A program made the translations under genes and the position numbers. Positions 1 to 6,964 of a stretch of DNA of 10,881 nt are shown piece by piece. The DNA lies in contig DASVCZ010000068.1 in NCBI GenBank assembly GCA_036381335.1, forward strand, positions 1 to 10,881, in the 5' to 3' direction. Source of the stretch: DASVCZ01 sp036381335 (lineage in GTDB: Bacteria > Patescibacteriota > Microgenomatia > UBA1400 > PJMF01). The notes under the pieces are model-generated. The model saw nothing but the letters and a program-made list of their open reading frames with translations. It had not been told where the DNA came from and did not search any database. Position 1 is the first letter of the stretch; every line of letters starts with the position of its first letter.

Positions 1-351
1 CCGGAAGATGGGATGCACATCTAATAGATTCATAGCCGTGGCAAACATGAATAAAGCCGTAAAAATTTGAAAAGCTAACCGGACTCCTAAACTGAGGGTG
101 AGAACTGAACCCAAGGCTCCTAAGAAAAAACCGAGAATAACGTGAGCTATTAATTTAGAAACTAAGAACATGATGACGGGTAACCAGTCACGTTGATCCA
201 ATGTTTTCTGATTCTTAATCCGTAATTCGTAATTTTTAAGCTCATCTTCCTTTTGATTAGCCACCACACTCGCCAACAGTCCTCCTTGGACAGCCAAACA
301 AGCTAAGCCACCAGTAGTTAATCCAGTAATAAATATCCAAAATAAATTCAT
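1..351 (-). CDS. TauE/SafE/UreH-like (DsbD_2-type) membrane protein, 3'-truncated by window edge
   Basis: The frame starts at the ATG at 351-349 and runs open for 117 codons to the window edge, so the C-terminus is missing. The visible part has an N-terminal hydrophobic helix rich in small residues (about residues 2-29, with GLTTGGLACLAVQGG). A charged cytoplasmic-looking linker follows (about 30-56), then two more hydrophobic segments (about 57-85 and 88-108) ending in MNLLDVHP. The GL..GGLACLAVQGG start and the MNLLDVHPIF-type third helix match my memory of the sulfite exporter TauE/SafE / urease accessory UreH-like transmembrane family (PF13386-type). Members often lie next to copper ATPases or carry heavy-metal domains. 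It follows copA with a 37-nt gap, so a role in metal or thiol handling is a contextual inference. No convincing ribosome-binding site is seen. Confidence 0.72.
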   Translation of the reverse strand, partial: MNLFWIFITGLTTGGLACLAVQGGLLASVVANQKEDELKNYELRIKNQKTLDQRDWLPVIMFLVSKLIAHVILGFFLGALGSVLTLSLGVRLAFQIFTALFMFATAMNLLDVHPIFR

Positions 352-363
352 ATAGCTTATTTC

Positions 364-380
364 TACTACAGTTTGTAGTA
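364..380. promoter_or_regulatory. 17-bp dyad TACTACA-GTT-TGTAGTA between copA and the downstream membrane gene
   Basis: This is a perfect 7-bp inverted repeat with a 3-nt centre, placed 13 nt upstream of the 351 ATG and 8 nt after the copA stop. The TACA/TGTA half-sites recall the operators of the BlaI/MecI/CopY repressor family, although CopY boxes normally have a 2-nt centre. It could also be a short RNA hairpin. There is no following U-tract, so it is not a classical terminator. Confidence 0.35.
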
Positions 381-388
381 ATTTTCAA

Positions 389-2632
389 TTACCTGGTTAG
401 ATTGACCCGTTTTAGTCGTAACGCATTCAGTACCACCGAGACACTCGAAAAAGCCATGGCGGCGCTGGCTAACATCGGGTCTAGTTGAATCCCCAAGGTG
501 GGATACAGCACACCCATAGCTACCGGAATGAGTAAAATGTTGTACCCAAAAGCCCAGGCCAGATTTTGCCGGATGTTAGTCATCGTTGCCTGTGACAACC
601 TAATAGCAGTCGGCACCAATCCAATATCACTTCGCAGCAGCGTCACGCCGGCCGATTGAATGGCAACATCAGTTCCACCGCCCATAGCGATACCCACATC
701 GGCAGCGGCCAGGGCCGGCGCGTCGTTAATGCCATCCCCCACCATTGCGATGACTGCTGATCGTGGACCATTGGCTGACCGCAAGTCATCAATAACTTGT
801 TTTTTATCTTCTGGCAACACTTCGGCTATCACTTTTTCAATTCCCAACTGACTGGCCACTGCCTGAGCCGTTTCCTGGTTATCTCCCGTCAACATGATCG
901 GAGTAATTCCCATGGCCTTTAGTTGTGTGATCACGGCTGGGGATTCTTCTTTAACGGTGTCCGCAATCCCTATGGCCGCCACTTGCTTGCCATTGACCGC
1001 CACCAGCGCTACCGTCATGGCTTGCGCCCGCCATTTTTTAGTAGCCTTTTCTAGATCGGAACTCATTTTTATTTTTTTGTCTTTCAAAAATTTTTCCGTC
1101 CCAATTAGAATTTCTTGGTTCTCAACTTTGGCTTGGACACCTTGGCCAGACACATCTTTAAATCGACTCACGTTCAAAGAAGAAGCAGTAACTCCCTGAG
1201 CCGTGGCATACTCCACAATTGCTTGCGCCAACGGATGATGTGACAACTGTTCCACCGCTAAGACAGCAGTCAATATTTTGGTGGTGTTTTTTTGATTTTT
1301 ATCCACAAACTCCACCCCTTTTACCTCTGGTTTGCCTTTAGTTAAGGTACCAGTTTTATCAAAGACAATAGTGGTAATCTTGTTGGCTACTTCTAAGGCT
1401 TGGGCATCCCGAATCAAGACCCCTAGCTCCGCTCCCTTACCCATACCGACCATCAACGAAGTGGGCGTGGCTAAGCCTAGCGCACAAGGGCACGCAATGA
1501 TTAAAACCGAAATCATGGTGACGACAGCAAAGGCAAATGAGGAACCTATAAGCAGCCAAAAGCTGAAAGCTAAAAGTGATAAAAAGATGACGATTGGTAC
1601 AAAGTAGGCCGAAATAGTATCGACTAACTTTTGTATCGGCGGCTGAGAACCTTGAGCCTGTTTGACCAGCTCAATAATATTAGCCAGCATGGTTTCACTT
1701 CCGACTTTAGTCGCAGTCATAGTGAAACTACCCGCAGTATTAATGGTGGAGCCGATGACGGTATCACCGACTTGCTTAGCTACCGGCAGACTCTCTCCGG
1801 TGACCATACTTTCATCAACGCTGGTTTCACCTTTAATAATTTCCCCATCAACCGGTACTTTTTCCCCTGGCTTAACTAGCAATTGATCGCCCGGTTGAAC
1901 TTGATCGATGGGCAGATCGATAGTGGCACCATCTCTGATGACATGAGCCGTTTTAGCTTGCAGTCCAATCAGTGCTCGCAAAGCAGCCGTAGTTTGGCCT
2001 TTCGCGCGTAACTCTAAGTACTTACCCAATAAAATTAAAGTGATAATAGTAGCGGATGTTTCAAAGTAACTAAACTCTTCTACTCCAAATTGAGCCAACC
2101 ATTCGCCCCCCAACACAATTGCCAAGGAATAAAAATACGCCACCGACGTCCCCAAAGCCACCAAGGTGTCCATGTTAGTGGTCAAGTTTTTTAAAGCTGA
2201 CCAAGCACTTTGGTAATATTGACGACCAGCCCAAAACTGGACCGGCGTGGCCAACAGCCACATCACCCAGTGATTGCTCAACCACTTGGGAGCGCCAGGC
2301 ACCATGGCGCCGATTAATAACAAGATCGTCAACACACCACTGACTGCTAACTTCTGACGTAAGCTCTTCATTTCTGCTTCCCGTTCTTCATCAGATAACT
2401 GCAAATGATCATGGTGACCAATGTGGGCTTGGTACCCCACTTTCTCTACCGCTTGAGCTAAGTGGTGCTGGTGGGTCTTTGATTCATCATAGGACACGGT
2501 CGCTTGTTCGTTGCCGTAATTGACTGAAGCTTCCTGGACTCCAGGAGTCTTTTTTAAACTTCGCTGAATGTTGGCGGCACAACTGGCACAATGCATACCA
2601 GAAACATGGAAGGAGACGGTTTTATGAGACAT
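389..2632 (-). CDS. copA: Cu(+)-exporting P1B-1-type ATPase
   Basis: This 747-aa inner-membrane pump couples ATP hydrolysis to cytoplasmic Cu(+) export. An N-terminal HMA domain carries the GMHCASC metal site (C15, C18). It is followed by a His-rich linker (HIGHHDH, about 70-76) and two transmembrane hairpins. The actuator domain has TGE at 278-280, and the transport-site CPC lies at 381-383. The phosphorylation site is DKTGT (D425), with HP at 466-467 and the hinge GDGIND at 632-637. The TM7 N690...Y697-N698 and TM8 M726-x-x-S729-S730 residues, together with CPC, indicate P1B-1 Cu(+)/Ag(+) specificity. I chose the ATG at 2632-2630 because an upstream extension in frame would cover the arsR 3' end with non-family sequence, and because the HMA domain starts here. 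AAGAAAGG upstream can serve as a ribosome-binding site. The gene overlaps arsR by 11 nt, so translational coupling is likely. No truncation or missing catalytic motif is seen. Confidence 0.96.
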   Translation of the reverse strand: MSHKTVSFHVSGMHCASCAANIQRSLKKTPGVQEASVNYGNEQATVSYDESKTHQHHLAQAVEKVGYQAHIGHHDHLQLSDEEREAEMKSLRQKLAVSGVLTILLLIGAMVPGAPKWLSNHWVMWLLATPVQFWAGRQYYQSAWSALKNLTTNMDTLVALGTSVAYFYSLAIVLGGEWLAQFGVEEFSYFETSATIITLILLGKYLELRAKGQTTAALRALIGLQAKTAHVIRDGATIDLPIDQVQPGDQLLVKPGEKVPVDGEIIKGETSVDESMVTGESLPVAKQVGDTVIGSTINTAGSFTMTATKVGSETMLANIIELVKQAQGSQPPIQKLVDTISAYFVPIVIFLSLLAFSFWLLIGSSFAFAVVTMISVLIIACPCALGLATPTSLMVGMGKGAELGVLIRDAQALEVANKITTIVFDKTGTLTKGKPEVKGVEFVDKNQKNTTKILTAVLAVEQLSHHPLAQAIVEYATAQGVTASSLNVSRFKDVSGQGVQAKVENQEILIGTEKFLKDKKIKMSSDLEKATKKWRAQAMTVALVAVNGKQVAAIGIADTVKEESPAVITQLKAMGITPIMLTGDNQETAQAVASQLGIEKVIAEVLPEDKKQVIDDLRSANGPRSAVIAMVGDGINDAPALAAADVGIAMGGGTDVAIQSAGVTLLRSDIGLVPTAIRLSQATMTNIRQNLAWAFGYNILLIPVAMGVLYPTLGIQLDPMLASAAMAFSSVSVVLNALRLKRVNLTR

Positions 2633-3104
2633 ATTTTTCTGGCCTTTCTTTAAATGCTTTTTCACAGCCGCTCGCACAAAAATAATACGCTTCTTGATTA
2701 TAAATGTGTGCGAAGCCGGCGGTCTTGGGAGACAAACGCATGCCACACACGGGATCAGTGGTCAGCGGCACCAACGCTTTCATGTCTAACAAAATTTCAT
2801 CGGCGGTCCGTAACTCTTGGTGCTGATCAATCAGCATTTCTCGAATTAAGTCACACGCTTGCAAGCACTTGATATCAGCTACCTGATAAAAGATTTGTTT
2901 GCCATCACGGGTAGTTCTGACAATGCCAGCATCGCGCAAAATCATTAAGTGCTGGCTGATGTTGGCTTGAGGTAAATCAAGCATGGTGTGGATGTCACTC
3001 ACACACAGTTTTTGATCACGCAGGAGCTGGATGATTTCCAAGCGCCGAGGGTGAGCTAGAGCTTTAAAGAGATCTGCGTGGAGGTCAAAGAGTTGCGCAT
3101 ACAT
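2622..3104 (-). CDS. ArsR/SmtB-family metalloregulator fused to a C-terminal YHS domain
   Basis: This 160-aa protein is the probable metal-responsive repressor of the operon. Residues about 8-95 form an ArsR/SmtB winged helix: FKALAHPRRLEII, then KLCVSDI (C34), the recognition helix LPQANISQHLMILRDAG, and the wing RTTRDGKQIFYQV. Only one cysteine is present where ArsR proteins often have CVC. A second pair, C80 and C84 (CLQAC), sits in the following helix and could complete a thiolate site. Residues about 117-159 are a YHS domain, with DPVCGM at 117-122, YYFCASGC (C143, C147) and FKERPEKY. YHS domains are found in heavy-metal ATPases and are thought to bind metal. The gene is the first of the operon and overlaps copA. 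No Shine-Dalgarno precedes the ATG, and an AT-rich dyad abuts the start. The domain calls are strong; Cu(+) as the ligand is inferred from copA. Confidence 0.9.
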   Translation of the reverse strand: MYAQLFDLHADLFKALAHPRRLEIIQLLRDQKLCVSDIHTMLDLPQANISQHLMILRDAGIVRTTRDGKQIFYQVADIKCLQACDLIREMLIDQHQELRTADEILLDMKALVPLTTDPVCGMRLSPKTAGFAHIYNQEAYYFCASGCEKAFKERPEKYVS

Positions 3105-3144
3105 ATTCGAATATTAGAATATATTATGTGGGAATAATATGCAA
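3103..3144 (-). promoter_or_regulatory. arsR-copA promoter with overlapping ArsR-type operator
   Basis: Two overlapping dyads, ATATTCGAATAT (3103-3114) and ATATTAGAATAT (3111-3122), form a compound inverted repeat with outer arms TATTC/GAATA. This style is typical of ArsR/SmtB operators. On the minus strand TTGCAT (3144-3139), a 17-nt spacer and TATTCT (3121-3116) make a plausible promoter. The start point would fall a few bases before the ATG at 3104. An alternative -10, TAATAT, lies exactly 6 nt before the ATG. Either way the operator covers the -10, start point and start codon, which fits direct repression and a leaderless or nearly leaderless mRNA. Confidence 0.55.
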
Positions 3145-3154
3145 GAAGAAAAAA

Positions 3155-3811
3155 TTAAGCGTTATCTAGAGACTTCCACAAAACTAAACTAGCGTAACTA
3201 CGGAATGGTTGCCATTGTTCCACAATCTTCATTACCTCATCTTGTTTCCAGTCGGTTAATCCATAGTGTCGCTCCATGGCGCGGCGCAATCCTAAATCAC
3301 CAAACGAAAACACGTCTTCTCTGCCCAAAGTAAAAATCAAAAACATCTCGGCGGTCCACCGGCCGATGCCTTTGACTTGAGTCAATTCCGTGACTACTTC
3401 TTCATCAGCTAATCCTGGGAGCAGATGGAGGTGCAGTTCTTGGTCTAACGTTTTTTGCGCTAAGTCCTTAACGTACTTCACTTTCGACCAAGACAACCCC
3501 ACTTCTCTTAAGGCTTGGTCTTCTTTGGCTAAAATTGCTTGAGGAGTAATCAAGGTACCGATAGTTTTAATTTGGCGATACTCACCGGGATCGGTTGTTA
3601 ATTTAGCTTCCGGAAACAAGGCTTCAAATCTTTTAATGATGGTGTCGGCAGCTTTGATAGATAACTGTTGACCAATAATTTCCCGACAGAGTTTAGCAAA
3701 GTAAAGGCCGGCATTCGTCTCAGCTTTTAGCGGTTCTAGTGTGTGCTGTTGGAGTAGACGGTGGATGATGGGGTCAGCTGACTGGAAGTGAGTTAAATGA
3801 GAGCGACTCAT
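3155..3811 (-). CDS. DNA-3-methyladenine glycosylase, AlkA/MAG type (HhH-GPD)
   Basis: This 218-aa base-excision-repair enzyme is predicted to release alkylated purines such as 3-methyladenine from DNA. The N-terminal part has LCREIIGQQLSIKAADTI (about 41-58), the usual entry of the HhH-GPD fold. The hairpin-helix-hairpin is VKGIGRWTAEMFLIF (about 146-160), and the catalytic aspartate is D172 in FSFGDLGLRRA. A tryptophan replaces the lysine of bifunctional glycosylases, so it should be monofunctional. The length suits the short bacterial/yeast MAG form without the extra N-terminal domain of E. coli AlkA. No iron-sulfur cysteine cluster is seen. The start codon overlaps the previous gene's TGA in an ATGA (3808-3811), implying coupled translation. 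A weak AAAGAAAGAG ribosome-binding site lies upstream. It is the last gene of the six-gene run, separated from arsR by 50 nt. Confidence 0.9.
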   Translation of the reverse strand: MSRSHLTHFQSADPIIHRLLQQHTLEPLKAETNAGLYFAKLCREIIGQQLSIKAADTIIKRFEALFPEAKLTTDPGEYRQIKTIGTLITPQAILAKEDQALREVGLSWSKVKYVKDLAQKTLDQELHLHLLPGLADEEVVTELTQVKGIGRWTAEMFLIFTLGREDVFSFGDLGLRRAMERHYGLTDWKQDEVMKIVEQWQPFRSYASLVLWKSLDNA

Positions 3812-4329
3812 AACAACTCTTTCTTTAACCTCTTAAAGATCTCGTCGCCACGATATGAATAAGCGAACTCGGTCTTAGGAGTCTTATAGCTTGAGGGAGC
3901 AAATATGTCTGCTATAGAAAGAGGTTGGTATCTTTGTCCTATCAATAACTCCGGCATAGCTGCATACCCAAAAAAACTTTTGTTTGATTTGTTTGGTGCA
4001 GGCATATATTCTTGGGCTCGAGGATTTGAACTAATACCAATAAAGAAAATATTCTCTGGGTGAGCAGCATGTAACAACAAAAATTTTCCTAAACCTTCAT
4101 AGACATCTGCTCCACTTTGAGAACCCCAGGGTAAATGCTCATCCAAGCTAATTACCACTTTTGCTTCACTTTTTAAAATTGCTTCCAAGATTTCAGGGTT
4201 TTCCTTCAATTGCTTAATTAAGGAATTTACATCATGAGCGTCAAGATGAGGTACTTCCACCTTGCCTGTATCTCTTTTAAAGGAATATTCGTCATCAATA
4301 TTGATTAAAATCGGAGAAAATTCAGCCAT
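3808..4329 (-). CDS. Uncharacterised protein, possibly a degenerate response-regulator receiver domain
   Basis: I do not recognise this 173-aa protein as a named family. Its pattern resembles a CheY-like receiver. Acidic residues follow a first beta strand (ILINIDDE; D12, D13, E14). A second strand ends in an aspartate followed by a leucine-proline and a glycine (VVISLDEHLPWGSQSG, D63). A third strand ends in small hydroxyl residues (IFFIGISS, S100/S101). The conserved lysine after the fifth strand is not visible, and the tail (about 110-173) does not look like a known output domain. No signal peptide or membrane helix is present, so it should be cytoplasmic. It has its own TATAAT box 5 nt before the ATG and is translationally coupled to the DNA glycosylase. 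The gene is real by its position and overlap; the receiver assignment is an inference. Confidence 0.8.
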   Translation of the reverse strand: MAEFSPILINIDDEYSFKRDTGKVEVPHLDAHDVNSLIKQLKENPEILEAILKSEAKVVISLDEHLPWGSQSGADVYEGLGKFLLLHAAHPENIFFIGISSNPRAQEYMPAPNKSNKSFFGYAAMPELLIGQRYQPLSIADIFAPSSYKTPKTEFAYSYRGDEIFKRLKKELL

Positions 4330-4334
4330 AGAAT

Positions 4335-4340
4335 ATTATA
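4335..4340 (-). promoter_or_regulatory. -10 box TATAAT, 5 nt before the start codon of the receiver-like gene
   Basis: On the minus strand TATAAT is followed by ATTCT and the ATG at 4329. The box lies within the 13-nt gap right after the upstream stop codon (TAA at 4345-4343). Transcription from it would start at or next to the ATG, giving a leaderless mRNA for the receiver-like gene and alkA in addition to read-through from the upstream operon. Confidence 0.45.
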
Positions 4341-4342
4341 GC

Positions 4343-5083
4343 TTACTCACCCGGACACGGCGCAAACTCACAATTAGGTCCGGTTCGGCCAACTGAACTG
4401 CCATCGGGACAAATCTTAGCATCCATGGGACAGGCAATACCATCAGGGACAATCGATTGAGAAGAATCAAATGAAAATGATTTCAACACCTCTTGGATAA
4501 GAGGATCTTGAATACTCGTTGCTCCTTCAAAAGTAACCTTATATGTTTTGCCTTCATGAACAACAAAAACTGCTGTCAATGGAGGAGGATCTGCCTGTAA
4601 GCCATCAGAATAGCCTTCAGGCAGTTCTAAGTAAATTCCCGGTACACTTCCTAAAATATACTCACCAGTCGGAGGTTGATCATAGGGGTATTCCGGTAAC
4701 TGACCAGTTGGATTGCTACTTACGTACAAAATAATCCTATCCAATGTTGTTGATGGATCTTGAGAAGTGAAAAGTACTTGTTCAATTTGTTCATTTCCTG
4801 CTTCAACATCCGTAATTTCGTAACTAAAGGACGCTGGGTAAAAAAATGAAAAAGTTGAGTGTCGTCCCTGATACAGCTTTGCTGAGGAAGTTGAGGTGGG
4901 GGTTGGGCTGGAGTTGACGCGGGGCGAGGGGGTGACAGGAACAATCGTCCGCTCGGGCTCAACACTGCTCTGTTGGCCCAGGTAATACCCACCTGCTGCT
5001 CCAATCAAAGCTAAGGAAATTGCCACAAATACACCCACCAGACCGTAAAGAAAAAATTGAAGTTTAGTGGCTGGAGGAGTCAT
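4343..5083 (-). CDS. Membrane-anchored surface protein with CPR-type C-terminal cysteine motif
   Basis: This 246-aa protein is predicted to be anchored in the membrane with its bulk outside the cell. One transmembrane helix (about 10-36, ending GAAGGYYLG) is followed by a Pro/Ser/Thr-rich stalk (about 44-68, with PVTPSPRVNSSPTPTSTSS). A globular beta-rich domain (about 69-206) contains FSFFYPASFSYEI and ends LIQEVLKSFSF, reminiscent of PsbP-like or DUF-type sensor domains of Gram-positive and CPR lipoproteins. The C-terminus (218-244) has four cysteines in CP-DAK-CPDG...VGRTGPNC-FAPCP. I know this as a recurring tail in CPR proteins, and its function is not established. It starts 15 nt after the upstream gene, with TGAGGT as a possible ribosome-binding site. 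No catalytic motif is seen, and I do not assign a function. Confidence 0.82.
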   Translation of the reverse strand: MTPPATKLQFFLYGLVGVFVAISLALIGAAGGYYLGQQSSVEPERTIVPVTPSPRVNSSPTPTSTSSAKLYQGRHSTFSFFYPASFSYEITDVEAGNEQIEQVLFTSQDPSTTLDRIILYVSSNPTGQLPEYPYDQPPTGEYILGSVPGIYLELPEGYSDGLQADPPPLTAVFVVHEGKTYKVTFEGATSIQDPLIQEVLKSFSFDSSQSIVPDGIACPMDAKICPDGSSVGRTGPNCEFAPCPGE

Positions 5084-5098
5084 AGTCTAGATACCTCA

Positions 5099-6712
5099 TT
5101 ACTTTATTCCCGGAGAGATGTAGCCAAATAAAACTCTATGCTCAGTGCTCTTCCCTTCACAATTTTCCTCAGTCGTTAAGAAATGGTTTCGCAAACTTGA
5201 ATTAAAACATCGATACAGAGGAACAGTCGCTGTCCCACTTGGCCTATGTGAAACCCAGCCTTCGTTTTTATAAAAGGGAACTTCGGGATTGTTGTTGCAA
5301 TATTCCCAACTTTTATCAACGTTTCGCTGTTCAATCGTAATATAGCTATCCCAGATTTTAATGTAGCACGTACTGAGTGGCTTACTACCCGGGACTTCCT
5401 GACCATGAATATAGCCTAAAACTTTCCTGACTTGATACCCAAGTTTGGGATTAGGAAATTCGGTAGAAGTGATGGTTTTACCATCGGGACGCTCATAACG
5501 TGCCAGGGCTATCATATTTTGGGGACCGCCTGCTGGGTTCTTTTCTAGTGTGACTTGGCGACGGACCAGGTAGCGCGCCTCTGTGCCTTCGCCTGGGAAA
5601 TTTTTGATATAGTAAAGATAAAATACTCGACCAGTAGTGGTACTGTCACCTTCGGTCGAAATGGCCGAAGCGTAGTTATACCACTGGCGCTTATCACCTC
5701 GATTAAGACCGGACCCATCCACTTTAGGGTCATTAGCAAAACTGACAGGTGGCACAATATTGACCCGCGACCAGTTAATCACATCATCTGGCTGAGCGTA
5801 GGCCAACTGAAAACCCCACTTGCCACCGGCAAAGGGCATAATGTACTTGTCGAGATAAGTGTTGTAGCTGACAAAAACTGATCCTCCACTGAGGCCGTTT
5901 ACTGGTGTCGACTTACCTCCAATTCCCGGCTCAGTAAAATCGCAGCTTGCGGGTGCAGAACAGTAGTACTTTAGCCAAGTTCCCGGCTTACCGTTGGAGA
6001 TAATGGGTGCTCTGGCAACGTGTATCCGCCAGTTAGGACCGGTAGCCAAGTAAAACAAATAGTAGTATCCGTCTTTACGAATAACTCGGCCATCGCCTGC
6101 ATCATCAGTCCCTCGATCACCTTGATACTGCTCATCGGCTGTTAAAACCACATTACTGGGATAGTCCGGCTTAACCCAGGTTTTACCTTGATCATATGAT
6201 TCTGCATAGGCAATTTTCTTATGCGTGTAGCCGGCCACATAATTACAACTGTCTTCTGAGTGATACCAACCAATCCACCGGTCGGGAGCGATGCGATCCA
6301 CCGATAACAACCAGGAACCACATTCGTCATGGACGCCACTGTTTCTGACCCCCCGATCCAGGGCTATACCTTCAAACTGGCCAAATCTATTAAAGTCATT
6401 GGTGAAAGCGCTTTCCGTTTCGCCTTGGGCCACAAACGACCTCCATCCACCCTCCACGGGGTAAGTAATAAAGGCAGTGTCTAACTTACCATTGGCGGGC
6501 CCCATCACAAACTCTTCTCGACCCAGTTGGATCGAAAAGTCTTGAGGAATTCGAGCGGCGCTGGCCTCGTTAATTTCAGTGCGACGACGGACGTAGTAAA
6601 AGCTCAGAGCGGCTGTCACAGCAAACAAAAAAATAAAGACGCTCAAGCCAAACACATATTTCCGAGCTATAGAGCTTCTTTTCCGACTGCGCTGAAATGT
6701 TGAGTAGGCCAT
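5099..6712 (-). CDS. Membrane-anchored glycosidase-like beta-propeller with C-terminal DUF5648-like region
   Basis: This 537-aa protein is predicted to be extracytoplasmic. An arginine-rich N-terminus and one signal-anchor helix (about 20-41) are followed by a stop-transfer RRR. Residues about 75-400 have the repeating strands of a sialidase/GH43-like propeller. These include an Asp-box-like SYDQGKTW (172-179), DGYYYLFYLATG (about 214-225), GGSVFVSYNTYLDKYIMPFAG and GRVFYLYYIKNFPGEG. Acidic residues such as D204/D207 and E377 could be catalytic, but I cannot assign them. The C-terminal ~110 residues (about 425-534) look like DUF5648 (PF18885-type): VPLYRCFN....HFLTTEE....VLFGYIS, with a more divergent copy before it. 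Several cysteines (131/156, 251/257, 449/472, 502/518) could pair as disulfides. The ATG at 6712 is 4 nt after the previous stop, with a strong AGGAG ribosome-binding site 9 nt upstream. Substrate unknown. Confidence 0.82.
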   Translation of the reverse strand: MAYSTFQRSRKRSSIARKYVFGLSVFIFLFAVTAALSFYYVRRRTEINEASAARIPQDFSIQLGREEFVMGPANGKLDTAFITYPVEGGWRSFVAQGETESAFTNDFNRFGQFEGIALDRGVRNSGVHDECGSWLLSVDRIAPDRWIGWYHSEDSCNYVAGYTHKKIAYAESYDQGKTWVKPDYPSNVVLTADEQYQGDRGTDDAGDGRVIRKDGYYYLFYLATGPNWRIHVARAPIISNGKPGTWLKYYCSAPASCDFTEPGIGGKSTPVNGLSGGSVFVSYNTYLDKYIMPFAGGKWGFQLAYAQPDDVINWSRVNIVPPVSFANDPKVDGSGLNRGDKRQWYNYASAISTEGDSTTTGRVFYLYYIKNFPGEGTEARYLVRRQVTLEKNPAGGPQNMIALARYERPDGKTITSTEFPNPKLGYQVRKVLGYIHGQEVPGSKPLSTCYIKIWDSYITIEQRNVDKSWEYCNNNPEVPFYKNEGWVSHRPSGTATVPLYRCFNSSLRNHFLTTEENCEGKSTEHRVLFGYISPGIK

Positions 6713-6716
6713 ATCA

Positions 6717-6947
6717 TTAGTCTCCTAATAATCCTTTTACTAAATAGTGGGTTGCATAGAGAACTAAAATTCCAGCTAGCAGAGAGAAGAAATAACTAAG
6801 GGTCAAGTTATGGGGAAAAAGATAGAGATCTAGCATGCCCCACATACCCCGCCAAAAAAGAACAACTGCGGTTCCAATCAAAATGGCTTTGGTCGAGATG
6901 TAAAACGCCTTCTTTTTATACAATTTCTGTTTTTGAAAAAACCACAT
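6717..6947 (-). CDS. Small two-helix membrane protein, function unknown
   Basis: This 76-aa protein has a basic N-terminus (KQKLYKKK), a first hydrophobic helix (about 18-33), the segment WRGMWGMLDLYLFPHNLTLSY (about 32-52), and a second helix (about 50-70). A W/FRG-W-LLDLYLFP segment followed by a second helix is a pattern I recall from many small CPR membrane proteins annotated only as hypothetical. Conservation of the inter-helix loop would suggest a functional site there, not a mere anchor. It sits 17 nt after the dehydrogenase-like gene and 4 nt before the propeller gene, so it is part of the same unit. No Shine-Dalgarno is present. TATAGT lies exactly 6 nt before the ATG, so it may also be transcribed as a leaderless message. 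No other function can be supported. Confidence 0.8.
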   Translation of the reverse strand: MWFFQKQKLYKKKAFYISTKAILIGTAVVLFWRGMWGMLDLYLFPHNLTLSYFFSLLAGILVLYATHYLVKGLLGD

Positions 6948-6953
6948 ACTATT

Positions 6954-6959
6954 ACTATA
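6954..6959 (-). promoter_or_regulatory. -10-like box TATAGT, 6 nt before the start codon of the small membrane protein
   Basis: On the minus strand TATAGT is followed by AATAGT and the ATG at 6947, inside the 17-nt gap after the dehydrogenase-like gene. The spacing is identical to that of the boxes before ogt, msrA and the dehydrogenase-like gene. It has no extended -10 TG and no clear -35, so it is a weaker candidate internal promoter. Confidence 0.35.
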
Positions 6960-6964
6960 ACTTA

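Noticed and set aside
660..1886. Plus-strand open frames antisense to copA
   Set aside because: They have no start context or family sequence, and copA is unambiguous on the other strand, so they are coding shadows.
2633..2746. Upstream extension of the copA frame to an ATG at 2746
   Set aside because: The 38 extra residues are an out-of-frame reading of the arsR YHS region and do not resemble a CopA N-terminus. The HMA domain starts at the 2632 ATG.
5545..5881. Open frames on both strands within the propeller gene
   Set aside because: Low-complexity, unfamiliar sequence wholly inside a continuous, well-supported gene.
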